Below, one piece after another: positions 20,516 through 20,521 of a stretch of DNA of 20,521 nucleotides; the first letter of the stretch is position 1; every line of letters starts with the position of its first letter. Under the pieces are notes generated by a model. It saw nothing but the letters and a program-made list of their open reading frames with translations. It made no database searches and had not been told where the DNA came from. The stretch is from Priapulus caudatus (taxonomy: Eukaryota; Priapulida; Priapulimorpha; Priapulimorphida; Priapulidae): the NCBI RefSeq assembly GCF_000485595.1, contig NW_014578378.1, positions 61,413 through 81,933 of the forward strand, in the 5' to 3' direction. The position numbers and the translations under genes are program-made.

Positions 20516-20521
20516 CAGACA

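Overview
This is eukaryotic DNA from an animal, most likely an invertebrate. Two multi-exon genes with canonical GT/AG introns of about 0.26-0.8 kb can be rebuilt exon by exon. Their products match metazoan chromatin or deacetylase families. The rest is AT-rich non-coding DNA with microsatellites, minisatellites, foldback elements and dispersed repeats. There is no operon structure, tRNA, rRNA or CRISPR. The species cannot be named from the sequence.

Layout. At 1-2015 lies a degenerate plus-strand copy of part of the neighbouring HDAC gene (intron 6 to exon 8). At 2016-4529 is AT-rich DNA with two minisatellites. At 4530-4656 is an intact HDAC exon (exon 10) on the plus strand. At 4750-5190 is a CAG/TAG-rich trinucleotide tract. 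At 5221-10002, on the minus strand, are nine consecutive coding exons of a class IIb histone deacetylase, best called HDAC6-like. At 10272-11895 is a long imperfect palindrome, with a 567-bp foldback MITE inserted in its right arm. At 12496-17168, on the plus strand, are all nine coding exons of WDR82 (314 aa), followed by a long 3' UTR ending near 19187-19210. At 19210-20521 is AT-rich intergenic DNA ending in a 225-bp GC-rich MITE.

The most unusual structure is at the left. HDAC exons 1-9 run on the minus strand, but the next exon, matching in both phase and homology, lies on the plus strand about 560 bp beyond exon 9. A further 2-3.5 kb to its left is a heavily gapped inverted copy of introns 6-7 and exons 7-8. 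This is either a tail-to-tail inverted duplication with a decayed partner copy, or an assembly or long-read artefact such as a fold-back read or unpolished contig arm. The sequence alone cannot decide.

The two genes are head to head about 2.5 kb apart, with the palindrome between them. WDR82 is known as a subunit of the SET1/COMPASS H3K4 methyltransferases and of the PNUTS-PP1 complex. HDAC6 is mainly a cytoplasmic tubulin/HSP90 deacetylase. A shared regulatory region is possible but not shown.
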